In this document: positions 49,361 through 59,903 of the stretch, piece after piece
Numbering within the stretch: position 1 is the stretch's first letter
How the letters are laid out: each line of letters begins with the position of its first letter
Assembly (NCBI RefSeq): GCF_008831285.2
Contig: NC_045145.1
Span: 23,248,802-23,312,801, forward strand
Length of the DNA: 64,000 nt
Source: Nymphaea colorata
Taxonomy: Eukaryota; Streptophyta; Magnoliopsida; Nymphaeales; Nymphaeaceae
Direction: 5' to 3'
Made by a program: the position numbers and the translations under genes
The notes under the pieces: generated by a model
Database searches by the model: none
What the model was told of the DNA's origin: nothing
The model's input: the letters and a program-made list of their open reading frames with translations, nothing else

Positions 49361-49542
49361 TGTTCCTTGGTCTCTCATTCAACTCCTTGAGCCATGCGTT
49401 CAAGATCTAGTTTCTTGAGACCCCAAAAGTTGACGTGAATAAGTGCCATTAATTTTGGCAAGTGGAGGAAAACAGTGAACACCTCATGTTAAAATATGCC
49501 ATACACAAGAGCTAGCGAACATATGTCATCCAATGGTTTGGC

Positions 49543-49839
49543 ATGAGGCCTACATTTGAAAGATATGGTTATCTTAGAAGCTTTAGAAAATGGTGTTCCG
49601 AGAGATGGTGGTTAAACTTTTACACACATACATGGAAGGCAAGACTTCCAGCAATGGTTTACGAAGAGGAGAGTCAAGAAATGCAGCTTTTCCCCAACAG
49701 CAAAGTCTATGTTGATCTGGTGAACGAACTTGCTGCGACACGTACTGTGGCCGCTAAAAAAGAACGAGGAAAGGCACATGTTGACCGTCTGGAGGAAAAT
49801 TCAATGGTTCTCGAAAGAAAGAGTAGATTATTATTATAG
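49543..49839 (+). CDS. Unrecognised ORF of 98 residues
   Basis: The frame is open from ATG 49543 to TAG. The protein is charged and starts MRPTFERYGYLRSFRKW. It has a helical, basic C-terminal part (LVNELAATRTVAAKKERGK). I do not recognise it. It could be the last exon of a gene whose other exons I cannot see, or chance. Confidence 0.25.
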   Translation: MRPTFERYGYLRSFRKWCSERWWLNFYTHTWKARLPAMVYEEESQEMQLFPNSKVYVDLVNELAATRTVAAKKERGKAHVDRLEENSMVLERKSRLLL

Positions 49840-50429
49840 TAAACCAGATCTTCATTCAGATTGCTTCTACAAACCCCACTGTTAGAATATTGCTGTGATG
49901 GCTGAATGCGGCACTGATAGCTCTGGCTGCGTTTTTGTATGAGAAAAAACGCCCCGGATTCTTCATTGATTCATGCATGTGAGTAATCTAACAGCCCTAC
50001 TGCCCTATAGAGAGAATTGTAACCTCACTCTTTCTCTCGTTCTCTTAGGGTTCAGGCCTGTTTTTTGTGCCTTAGGGTGCACCTTCAATGTATGTGTTTT
50101 AACTTGTGCATTGATAACCAGCATAGGAGAGTTGATGTTGATAATAGTTGAATTGGAGACTAGAATTGGAGACTAATACTTTGAATTGGAGACTGACCAC
50201 TTATCAGCCCACAATCTGATGACATAAAGGCAAGCCACTTTGTGGGGTTCGTTTACATAATCCTGGACACAGGGCATTATTCCCTGGGAATCCGCTCTGT
50301 GGTGGCGGTTCTTCCATATCCTTGTCTTTTTGAGAAAAATCTCCATTTCCCGTATCTATCATGCTCTGATATTTTCAGGAAAAAAAAAAGCAATTTTGTG
50401 TAGTCTGAACTACATAAAGCGATCAGCAC

Positions 50430-50484
<55 letters not shown>

Positions 50485-50986
50485 TATAAAATATCATATA
50501 TATTCTTGATCTCTTTGAATGGTACTCCTTAAAGTTCTCTATCAGCTGTAGCAAATACAGGCAAAATATCCTTGCAGCAAACATATCTATCTAGTGGCGT
50601 ATTGCAGACTGAGTATACCAAGAACTTGCTTTGGGAGATCCTGACTATGTAGGGAAAGGGATCAATAAAACAACAAGGGATGCTTCTACAGTTACTAATT
50701 TCAGACAGTGTCCGTCGGCCGAGCTATATGCACATATTTTTATGCAAAGGATTGGAGTTGGGTAGAACCCAAAAGATTATACCAATATAGACATATCGAA
50801 TATTCGTTTTTTGTACTTCTTATATTTAGAAGTTTTATGTTTAATTTATGAGCAGGCGGATGTATCGGCCAGCCCTTGTTGAGGGTTGTCTTGATATCAA
50901 TTCATGTAGATGTTACTCATTTAGAGCTGTTGTGTAACATTTGAGCTTAAAGGTATATCATAAACCACTCAATAGACCCTAAAGGC
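49840..50986. other. Spacer with (GA)n, no gene recognised
   Basis: (GA)n runs from about 50433 to 50478. Nothing else was recognised. Confidence 0.55.
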
Positions 50987-51418
50987 TAAGGGTAGGGGAA
51001 AGGAGATAGGGGACCCTAAAGGGCAGGGAAAAGGAGAAAGGGGGTGACCTCACGGCTTGTGAACTGCCCATTCTTGTGAACCACCCATTATGCACTTGTA
51101 GGCACCTTAAGGGCAGAGGAAAGGAGAAAGGGGGGTGTCCTCATGGCTTGTGAAGCGCCCATTAGGCACCTGTAGGCACCTTAAGGGCAGGGGAAAGGAG
51201 AAAGAGGGTGGCCTTAGAGCTTGTGAATTGCCATTAGGCCCCTGTAAGCACCCTAAGGGCAGGGGAAGGGAGAAAGGGGGTGGCCTCATGGCACCCTAAG
51301 GGCAGGGGAAGGGAGAGACTGGGACCTTAAGGGCAAGGGAAAGGAGAGGGCAGGGGAAAGGAGAGAGTGGGTGGCCTCACCTCTTGTGAACTGCCATTAG
51401 GCACTTGTAGGCATTTTA
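50987..51418. repeat. Irregular minisatellite, about 70-bp units
   Basis: Units begin ctaagggcaggggaaaggag or ttaagggcag, continue gggtggcctcatggcttgtgaa and ccattaggcacctgtaggca, and recur about six times with truncated versions in the middle. The first full units start near 51003, 51109, 51181 and 51251. Confidence 0.85.
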
Positions 51419-51956
51419 GCTTGTAGATTCAAGAAAAAAGAAGAAAAAAAAAGCTGGGCAGAGTTTCCCTTGCATATCATCCAAAAGGAGAATATGGGAT
51501 TTGTTCAAGTTCTTGGGGATGTATAAATCAAGTTTTATTATGGTTCCATATCAATGAGAAGACAAGAAGCATGATCTCCAGGATGGTCGGCCATTTGCAA
51601 CGGACATACACTCTCAGGAAAAATGGCTCAATGATGCCAAGAGCCCATTAGAGAAACATGTCAATCCTGACACTAAGCACGTGCCGTCGATGCTCAATCA
51701 CATCACTTGGCTTCTGTTCTAATAAAAGTCTGTAACTGAAGAACATCACATATTTATAGCCTCTGGCTTATGACATACATGAAGCTACATTTAGCAGACC
51801 GACAAGACCAACCTATACTTAAATTTCTAAGTTGTAAACCTGAAAAACTGTGTATATATTATATATACACACACATAAGTTTTGCAGCCATACATACATA
51901 TGTATAAGCTCACACAAGCTCATGATCCTTGCATGCAGTATGAAGGCAGGCTGCCC

Positions 51957-52259
51957 TCAAGCATGCTTCCTGGTAGTGCAAATGTAGAAGCCGCGGTACC
52001 TCAAAGCGGCTTCCAAGGCGTCGATCGCAGGCGACTCGTCCGTGCAAGGCCTAGCAGGGGCCGGAATCTGGCAATCACCATTGCTGCTGCCCGGAAGCTG
52101 CTTGAACTGCACGGCTGAGCGCCTCGTCTCAGTCTTTATGGTGACCGTTTGGCTACTTGGGGTTGGTGCCAAGAACCTGCACACTTGACCCCAGTCCACT
52201 ATTGGACCCTCAACCCACATGGTCTGAGAGGGTTTCCTGCCTGGAAACAGAAATGACAT
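51957..52259 (-). CDS. Possible small gene, 100-residue protein of unknown family
   Basis: An open frame from ATG 52259 to a stop at 51957 in locally GC-richer sequence. It starts MSFLFPGRKPSQTMWVEGP and contains VDWGQVCRFLAP and SPAIDALEAALRYRGFYI. It is Pro/Thr/Ser-rich in the middle, with no signal peptide or membrane helix. A canonical TATA word on this strand (CTATAAATA, near 52632-52641) lies about 375 bases upstream. The base composition and TATA word favour a real gene, but no family is recognised. Confidence 0.4.
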   Translation of the reverse strand: MSFLFPGRKPSQTMWVEGPIVDWGQVCRFLAPTPSSQTVTIKTETRRSAVQFKQLPGSSNGDCQIPAPARPCTDESPAIDALEAALRYRGFYICTTRKHA

Positions 52260-52902
52260 TTTTCTTCTCTTTCCCTGCTCTCTCCCTCGCCCGGCACTGG
52301 AACTGTAGAGATTGCAAGTTCTTCTAATGGGTACACGTCAGAAGACTTGTGCTGTCTTGGCAAGGAAAGATGAGAGGGTGATTCAACTTATAGGGAGAAA
52401 GTAATGGCTACTGATCACGAGCGCTGCATAAAACCAGCAATCACCGTTCGAAAACCAGCGGCCACTGTATGAAAATCAGACTTGACCTTTAAATGGTTCC
52501 TTTTGATCGATAACGACCAAGAAAGAAGTAACTAAGGCGGTCTTCAAGTGATCAGTGGAAACATCAGACCTGGGTCCCAAAGATTTAATGCTTGATCACA
52601 TGCTAATTATGGCCGTAAAGACTTGTGTTATATTTATAGCCGACCAACGTATAACGGCTCCTCTTTCGGTTTATCCATCCAAGCTGGTCATATAGCTTAG
52701 GAATTTTTCGTTGCAGAATTACACTATAGTTTTAAAATTTTAGTAGGGGCTGAAATATAATTGTGCAAATTTTTTATATTTGTCAAACTGAAAATTTTAA
52801 ATTTTACATATAAGATTTTGAATTTTTAAAAATTTAAGGGAGGGGCCATGGCTCCTGCCGCCCCTCTCTACCTTTGCCCCTGGTTCCTCCTATATACCAT
52901 CC

Positions 52903-52956
<54 letters not shown>

Positions 52957-53044
52957 CATGGGCTATTTGCTGTGGCTTTTTAGGCATGCTGCAATGGAAT
53001 TCTAAATCACATTCATATGGTCAAATTCTAAGAAAAAGTCATAT
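52260..53044. repeat. Spacer with dispersed repeat R2, copy 3, and (TA)n
   Basis: 52730-52890 is a diverged copy of the R2 repeat, ending in gctcctgccgcccctc. A (TA)n run follows at about 52904-52952. The stretch 52260-52650 may be the leader and promoter of the small - strand ORF. Confidence 0.5.
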
Positions 53045-53535
53045 AAACAAGAAATCAATTCTTCGTTATCATCTGGTCTAACTGGTAGAAGTCTCCATAC
53101 ATCCAGCTTGCCTATAACGCCTAAACAGAAAAGCTAATCATTTGATATCTGGTGCCCAAATAATGCCCCACCGGTAGATGTTATCGGATCAAACACACAA
53201 GGAATAACCATAAAGAAGTAAATAGATTTTAAATTCTCAATAAAGTAGAATCTCGACTACTAAATTATATACTTTCTGTCAGCAGGAGATCTAATCACCT
53301 GGCTACTAAAACTGTTAATTTGGAAAGATCAAAAGTTGGATTAGCACATGAAGTCATGCTTTCATAACAGTGAAATCCCAAATAGTCAATTCCAATGTCG
53401 TCAAGCAGCTTAGATCTTTCCATGTTAGAATCAAGTGATGTGATTTCTCAAATACACCAAACTCAATTCCGTAACTTCTCAAGCCATGATATCCAGACTT
53501 CCATACGCTTTATATCCTCAAAGAGCTGGGATTTT
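53045..53535 (-). repeat. Duplicated segment R3, copy 2
   Basis: Matches 26271-26757 in the same orientation, with small indels. Shared text includes ggtctaactggtagaagtct and ggatcaaacacacaaggaat. On the - strand the same coding-like phrases are present but shifted, so both copies are decayed. Confidence 0.75.
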
Positions 53536-53751
53536 GAATGCTTGAGTATTCTCACGCTGCACCGTTTTCTATTCAACTTTTCTTCAGGCAGCAAGATCCT
53601 ACCAGATCATGCCAATGCAGCTTAGGCATCGATCTCTCGATCTTCTCCAGCTTGGAGTTCAAATGCAACTATTACCCAGATCAGACTAAAAAAATATTGC
53701 TTAATCATTGAGGGTTGAATTCGAATATGAAATCATCTTTAGTGAGAAATC

Positions 53752-54041
53752 TGAGAAGAAGACGTCATGAGAAAAGAGAAAAGAGAAAAGAGAAAAAGAA
53801 ACGAGGAAGAAGAAGGGGCCAAAAGAGATAATTTTCTATGATGAAGTATTTATACAAGTTTTACAGGTATGTACACATCCCACGAATTTTGGGATTTGAA
53901 GGATCACAATCCTGTGATAGAAGATCTCACTGATTCCTAAAAATCAGTTGGCTGATTTTCCTCTTCAAATCACAATCCTGTGATAGAAGGAAAGATATCC
54001 TTGATTCCTGAAAATTAGTTGGCTGATTTTCCTCTCCAATA
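53752..54041 (-). repeat. Copia-C 3' LTR
   Basis: Adjoins the polypurine tract (actccccctcaag on the + strand). Relative to the other LTR it has an extra agagaaa unit and lacks a 7-base cattacg stretch. Confidence 0.9.
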
Positions 54042-54048
54042 CTCCCCC

Positions 54049-57000
54049 TCAAGTTGGTGTGTGCAAATCTGAAACACCCAACTTGGTTCTTAAGGTTTGA
54101 AAAACGTCTCTCCCCAATGGTTTAGTGAAAATATCTGCTAGTTGCAGACAAGATGATACATGATGAGCCCGAATTATTCCTTGCTGAATTTTTTCTCTTA
54201 CAAAGTGACAATCTAGCTCTATGTGTTTCGTTCTTTCATGAAAGATTGGATTTGCTGAAATATGCAAAGCTGCTTGATTGTCGCAATATAAATTGACTGG
54301 TTTATCATGACTCCACCCCAAGTCATTCAATAAGGCTTTTAACCAAACAACTTCACAAGTTGTTAAAGTCATTGCTCGGTATTCTGCTTCAGCTGAAGAT
54401 CTCGCAATAGTAGATTGCTTCTTTGACTTCCAAGAGATAGGACTATTCCCCAAAAACACAATATATCCACTTACTGATTTACGAGTGGTAGGACAGCTTG
54501 CCCAATCTGAGTCACAGTAAGCCCTCAATTGTTTTTCACTTGATGATGATAAAAATATTCCTTTTGCTGGTGATGCCTTCAAATACTTCAATACTCTAAG
54601 TGCTGCTTCATAGTGTGTCGTTCGTGGCAATTGCATAAACTGACTGAGAACTTGGACTGAATACATTATGTCTGGACGAGTAATGGTTAAATAAATCAAT
54701 CTTCCGACTAACCTCCTGTATTTAGCTGGATCTTTCAGTGGAATACCATCATTTGGAGTTAATCGCAATTTTTGCTCCATTGGAAAGTCCATAGGCTTGG
54801 CTCCCATCAAACCTGCATCCTTTAAAATTTCCACGATATATTTTCTTTGACTTAGAAATATTCCCGATGGCGCTCTTGCAACTTCTATACCAAGAAAATA
54901 CTTAAGTATTCCTAAGTCCTTAATGTGAAATTTCGAATGTAAATATTGTTTAACCGAAGCAATTCCTGGTTCATCATTTCCTGCAATGATAAGATCATCA
55001 ACATAAACAAGAATAACAATAAATTGTTTTTCATGTTTCCGAGTAAAGAGAGTGTTGTCAGTTGATGATTGAATGAAACCAGCACCTTTAAGTGCAGATA
55101 GCAGCTTGTGAAACCAGTTACGTGGCGCTTGCTTGAGTCCATACAGAGACTTATGAAGGCGACACACTTTATTACTTGAATACTCCCCCTCACGCAGAAG
55201 GCCTGGAGGAATGGTCATGTATATTTCCTCATGTAAGTCTCCATGTAGAAATGCATTACTCACATCCATTTGATATAAGTACCATCCTTGAATAGAAGCA
55301 AGAGCAAGAAGTGTGCGCATGGTTGTTAACTTTGCAACTGGAGCAAATGTCTCATGATAATCAAGGCCCTCTAGTTGAGTGTACCCTTTAGCAACAAGTC
55401 TGGCTTTGTAGCGTTCAATACTTCCATCTGATCGCCTTTTTATCTTATAAACCCAACGACAACCAATTGGATTTTTGTTTGGAGGCAAAGTAGTAATAGA
55501 CCATGTACTGTTTTGTTCAAGAGCCTGAATCTCATTAGCCATAGCATTTTGCCAATGTTGATGCTTAACCGCTTCCGCATACGAGCTAGGTTCAACATCA
55601 CTCATGATAGAGGTTAAAAAAGCATAATGGGATTTAGAGAATTTGTGAACAGGTAAATAATTATGTATGGGATAACGTGTACCTGAGGATCGCTTAGTTA
55701 AAGTAGGTTCCTTAGGCGGTGAACTTATAACCATCACATTGGAACACACATAGTCTTGAAGATATGATGGTGAATGACGAGTACGACTAGATTTGCGTAG
55801 AGCAAGTGAGTCTGAAGGAGGTGGATCATCTGACATAGGCCGATGATCTGAAACATGAGAGACTGGAAGATTTTGGTCATTGTTGATAGAATCGTGATGT
55901 TGAATGGGTGATAACGGGGAGGAATTTACTGGAACACCATTCTCACACGATGACATATATTTCTCTCCAATGTAATCTGCTTGAGGGTGAGGTAAAACAA
56001 CATTGTTCAAATCATTGGTATGGCATTGTTTGGTTAGAAATGGAAAATTATCCTCAAAAAAAGATATATCTCTACTTGTAAAAATTTGTTTGGTATCCAA
56101 ATCATAGACACGATACCCTTTCTGATTGTGAGGATATCCAATAAAAACACATTTGTGGGCACGTGATGAAAACTTGTGCATTGGGTTTAAATTTTTGGCA
56201 TAACACAAGCATCCAAAAACACGCAAATCTTCATAATTGGGTTTTTTATGAAAAAGAAGTTCAAATGGAGACTTGTCATTCAAAAGAGTTGACGGCATTC
56301 TGTTAATTAAAAAAGTTGCAGTCAAAATACATTCACCCCAAAAAGTGACCGGGAAATTTGCTTGAAATCTAAGTGCTCGTGCCACCTCTAGTAGATGACG
56401 ATGCTTCCTCTCAACACGTCCATTTTGTTGAGGAGTTCCAACACATGAGGTTTGATGTTCTATGCCATGCTCATGAAAATATGCTTGCATATTATGAGCT
56501 GTAAATTCAGCACCATTATCACTCCGAACACATTTCACATGAGTATTGAATTGAGTAAACACCATGGCACAAAAACGAGTTAAACAAGAAAAAGTTTCAG
56601 ATTTGAACCTCATTAAGAAAACCCAAGTTGATCGAGTAAAATCATCTACGATTGTGAGGAAGTAATGTGCGCCCGTGTGAGACGGTGTTGCATATCCTCC
56701 CCAAATATCACAATCAATTAAGCCGAATGGATCATTTGCTCTACTAGTACTAGTTGGAAAGGGTAAACGAGTGAATTTAGCTTTAAGACATGCATCACAA
56801 GGAGAATCATGCTTGGAAATAGAAATGTTTTCATTCAATGAAAAAGACTTATCAAATGAAGGATGTCCAAGTCTCATACAAATCAGCTTCCTCGACAAAG
56901 GGTCCTGAAAAGCACAACAGGTTGGAAGAAAAACAGCAATACAATTAGTGGTCTTGGTGAACTTTGGAACTGATAATAAATTGTATTTAAAATCAGGAAT

Positions 57001-58260
57001 ATATAAGACATCAGTAAGCTGAATATTGGCTGAAAGGTAAACTGTTCCAGTAATAGAGATTAGCGTTTGATGTCCATTGGGGAGGTTAATCACACGATGT
57101 TTTGGTAGAATTTTAATATTATAAAGCAAATGGAAATGAGGGGTCATATGGTCTGAGGCTCCGGTGTCTATAATCCAAGGAAAATGAGTTGAGAATGATT
57201 GTTTACCTGCTAGATTAGCAACAGCCGGTGAAGCATCAACATTTAACCAAGATGCCAATTGACTGACCTGTTCTTCAGTAAGTTGTGACAAAACAGCACT
57301 GACTTTTACGTTGTTTGCCGATGTTCCTCCCTGTTGCGCCTTTTCAATTTTAGATGAATCACCAGTTGAACCTGCAGCCTTAGGATGATTTGGAGGATAA
57401 CCATGAAGCACATAACATCGAGATTTTATATGCCCAAGCATTCCACAATGATCACATTTTGGTCGAGGACGATTGCGAGTAGCATTAGGCATCCTCGCCA
57501 GATTCCGTTTGGTATATGATGTAGGAGAAGACCTAGCTGCAAGAGCTATGTTATTGGATCCAGACATTCGTGGTGTAAGAAGTCGTTGAGTCTCTTCTTG
57601 AAGCAGCATAGCATATACCTTATTAATGTTGGGTAGAGGATCGATAGCAAGAATCTGACTTCACAGATTGCTAAAACTTTCATTCAATCCCATTAGAAAC
57701 TGATAAACTTTTTCATGATCTTGTCATGAATGAAATTCTTTAAACGCACCACAAGTACATGCAGACACAGTTGAATAAGATCCAAGTTCATCCCAAAAAG
57801 TTTTAAGTGTAGTGAAGTAGACAGCCAATGAATTTTGTTCTTGACGTAAATCAGATATCATCTTCTTCAATTGATAAATACGAGCAGCATTACCTTGAGA
57901 GAAACGTTCTTGAAGATCAATCCAAACCTCGTGAGCTTCACTGGCATAGATGACACTATTTGCTATCTCTTTGGATAATGAGTTAAGAATCCATGAAAGA
58001 ACCAAGTCATTACGGCGAACCCATGGCATGTAATCTGAACTATTGGTTGCGGGTTTTGAAATAGAACCACCAACAAATCCGAACTTGTTCTTGGCACTTA
58101 GGGCCATTTTCATTGCCCGTCGCCATGTGGAATAGTTGTCTCCAACAAGGGGATTGGTCACTAAAATAGCACCAGGATTATCAGAATGGTGCATGACGAA
58201 AGGTGACTCATTCTGATCACCAGAAATATCAGTCCGATCAATAAGAGGAGTTGTCGCCAT
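54049..58260 (-). pseudogene. Copia-C gag-pol polyprotein with two premature stops
   Basis: 1404 codons in one frame from ATG 58260 (MATTPLIDR). In order: gag (to about 57.6 kb), zinc knuckle CDHCGMLGHIKSRC (about 57.4 kb), protease DTGASDHMT (about 57.15 kb), integrase (about 56.4-56.8 kb), reverse transcriptase with YVDD (about 55.0 kb) and RNase H with YCDSDWA (about 54.5 kb). Two TGA codons in gag, at 57726-57724 and about 57675, interrupt it. At least one looks like a CGA-to-TGA change of the kind expected after methylation. No frameshift is seen. The sequence is Retrofit/RE1-like. It could still be mobilised by another copy. Confidence 0.92.
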
Positions 58261-59018
58261 AGTCAAAGAATATCGAATGCGCAAGAAAAAATTAATACGG
58301 TGCACAGAACTTTAGATCCAACCCGAATTGAATCCTTCTTGCAATGATAAAAATGCACACTTACGGGTTGTGACCTCTGATTTCAAGAGCCTACGAGCCG
58401 GTCAGTGAGCTAGACGAACGGTCTCCCTCTCAACCAGCAGATTTGGGCGCTCGAGAGGGCGAATGAATGCGGAGCTTCGAGCGAGCGGATGAGGCTCGAG
58501 TAGGAAGGACGCTCGAGCAGGAGGCTCGAGCGGCAAGCAGGGGCAGACGGGAAGCGGGAGCTTCGTGCCCGGCGCTCGAGTTCGAGCAGAGAATCTTCGA
58601 GTGAACAGACGGGAAGCGAGGGCTTCGTGCAGGAGCCGGGCGGAGCAGGTCGCTTGGGCGGTGCAGATGGATGAGAGCAGAAGAGCGCTCAAGCGGTGCA
58701 GGAGCCGGGCAGAGCAAGTCGCTTGGGCGAACGCTTGGGGAGCAAGACGCGAGCAAAAAGGGCGCTCGGGCGGAAGCGGGCGATGCAGAAGCGGACGATG
58801 CAGGACGCTCGGGAAAACGGCTGGAATGGCTTCGCAGAGGAGGCAGAGGAGCGGTTCTGAACAGATTGGGCAAGAACTCGAGAGGACAGGCGATAACAGA
58901 GCCTTCGAGCGAGCGGATGAGATCGCAGGAGCTCTCGAGCATGCGTTCGACGATGTAGGATTCCTTTTCTAAGAATGGCAACAGGGTAAGCGATCTCTTT
59001 TCTCTCCTCTTCTTTCAA
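58261..59018 (-). other. Copia-C leader, GC-rich and repetitive
   Basis: About 760 bases between the primer site and gag, far richer in GC than the coding part. They are built from words like gctcgagcg and gaagcgggcg, with a near-duplicate phrase (gcaggagccgggcggagca and gcaggagccgggcagagcaa) near 58632 and 58698. Long frames are open on both strands, which is a composition effect. Confidence 0.7.
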
Positions 59019-59030
59019 GCTCTGATACCA

Positions 59031-59320
59031 TGAGAAGAAGATGTCATGAGAAAAGAGAAAAGAGAAAAAGAAACGAGGAAGAAGAAAGGGCCAAAAGAGA
59101 TAATTTCATTACGTCTATGATGAGGTATTTATACAAGTTTTACAGGTATGTACACATCCCACGAATTTTGGGATTTGAAGGATCACAATCCTGTGATAGA
59201 AGATCTCACTGATTCCTGAAAATCAGTTGGCTGATTTTCCTCTTCAAATCACAATCCTGTGATAGAAGGAAAGATATCCTTGATTCCTGAAAATTAGTTG
59301 GCTGATTTTCCTCTCCAATA
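59031..59320 (-). repeat. Copia-C 5' LTR
   Basis: Lies beside the primer-binding site, so it is the 5' LTR in element orientation. Followed by AAATC, the right-hand target duplication. Confidence 0.92.
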
Positions 59321-59524
59321 AAATCCTGTATCGGATTTGACTTTTACTCCAACTGTGTCTTCGGATTTGAAATGGATTTCATTACCATATCACGGCACAA
59401 GAGCAGCAAACCAATACCTGCATGTACCGTTTTCCGCATCTAAAATCTAAACTACTTGCTAAGCAAACTTACCAAGCTTCGCACAAATTGGCTGATTAAT
59501 ACATTGAGAATTGGCTGTTTAAAT

Positions 59525-59898
59525 CTCACGAAATCGGAAATTTTTTTCCGGAAATACGTTTCCACCGTGAGAGGTGGAAACATATTTCAAGAAATTCTTT
59601 TTTTGCCCATTAGGGCACCCTCGCATCGCAAGCAAGCCTCCCTCCTGCCGCTGCCACTGCCGCCTCTTCTTGTCGTCTCTCTCACCCTCTCACTCTCCCG
59701 CTCCCCTCGTCGTCTGTCCCGCCCTTTCACTCTCCTACTCCCCTCGTTCATCTCGCCCTCTCGCTCTCTTCCTCTCTCTCAGTAGGGTCTGCCGTCCGCC
59801 GACGGTCGGAGAAGAAGGGAAGAAAAGATGGTGCAATACAATTTGAAGAAGATGACGGTCGTGTCGTCGGGGAAGGACCTGGTGGACATCTTGTTACT
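59525..59898 (+). pseudogene. NOG1 fragment, promoter/leader and about 24 codons
   Basis: 59828-59898 reads MVQYNLKKMTVVSSGKDLVD and a few more codons, matching the intact NOG1 start. The leader just before it (gtagggtctgccgtcc..gaagaagg) and an upstream block (ttccggaaat..gcccattagggcacc) also match the intact locus. It breaks at about codon 24, next to the ATAAG at 59899, where Copia-A resumes. The complementary part is at 25607. Confidence 0.9.
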
Positions 59899-59903
59899 AT
59901 AAG

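Larger units (their letters stand above)
53752..59320 (-). mobile_element. Copia-C, full-length Ty1/copia retrotransposon with TA..CA termini
   Basis: Two 290-bp LTRs (53752-54041 and 59031-59320) are flanked by a 5-bp duplication AAATC (53747-53751 and 59321-59325). Next to the right LTR is the primer-binding site complement GCTCTGATACCA (59019-59030). Next to the left LTR is the polypurine complement. In element orientation the LTRs run TATTGG..CTTCTCA, so the 5' dinucleotide is TA instead of TG. The LTRs differ by several substitutions and two indels, so it is older than Copia-B. Confidence 0.94.

Noticed and set aside
58402-59018. Ser/Pro/Arg-rich frames in the Copia-C leader
   Set aside because: Composition effect in a repetitive GC-rich leader; open on both strands.
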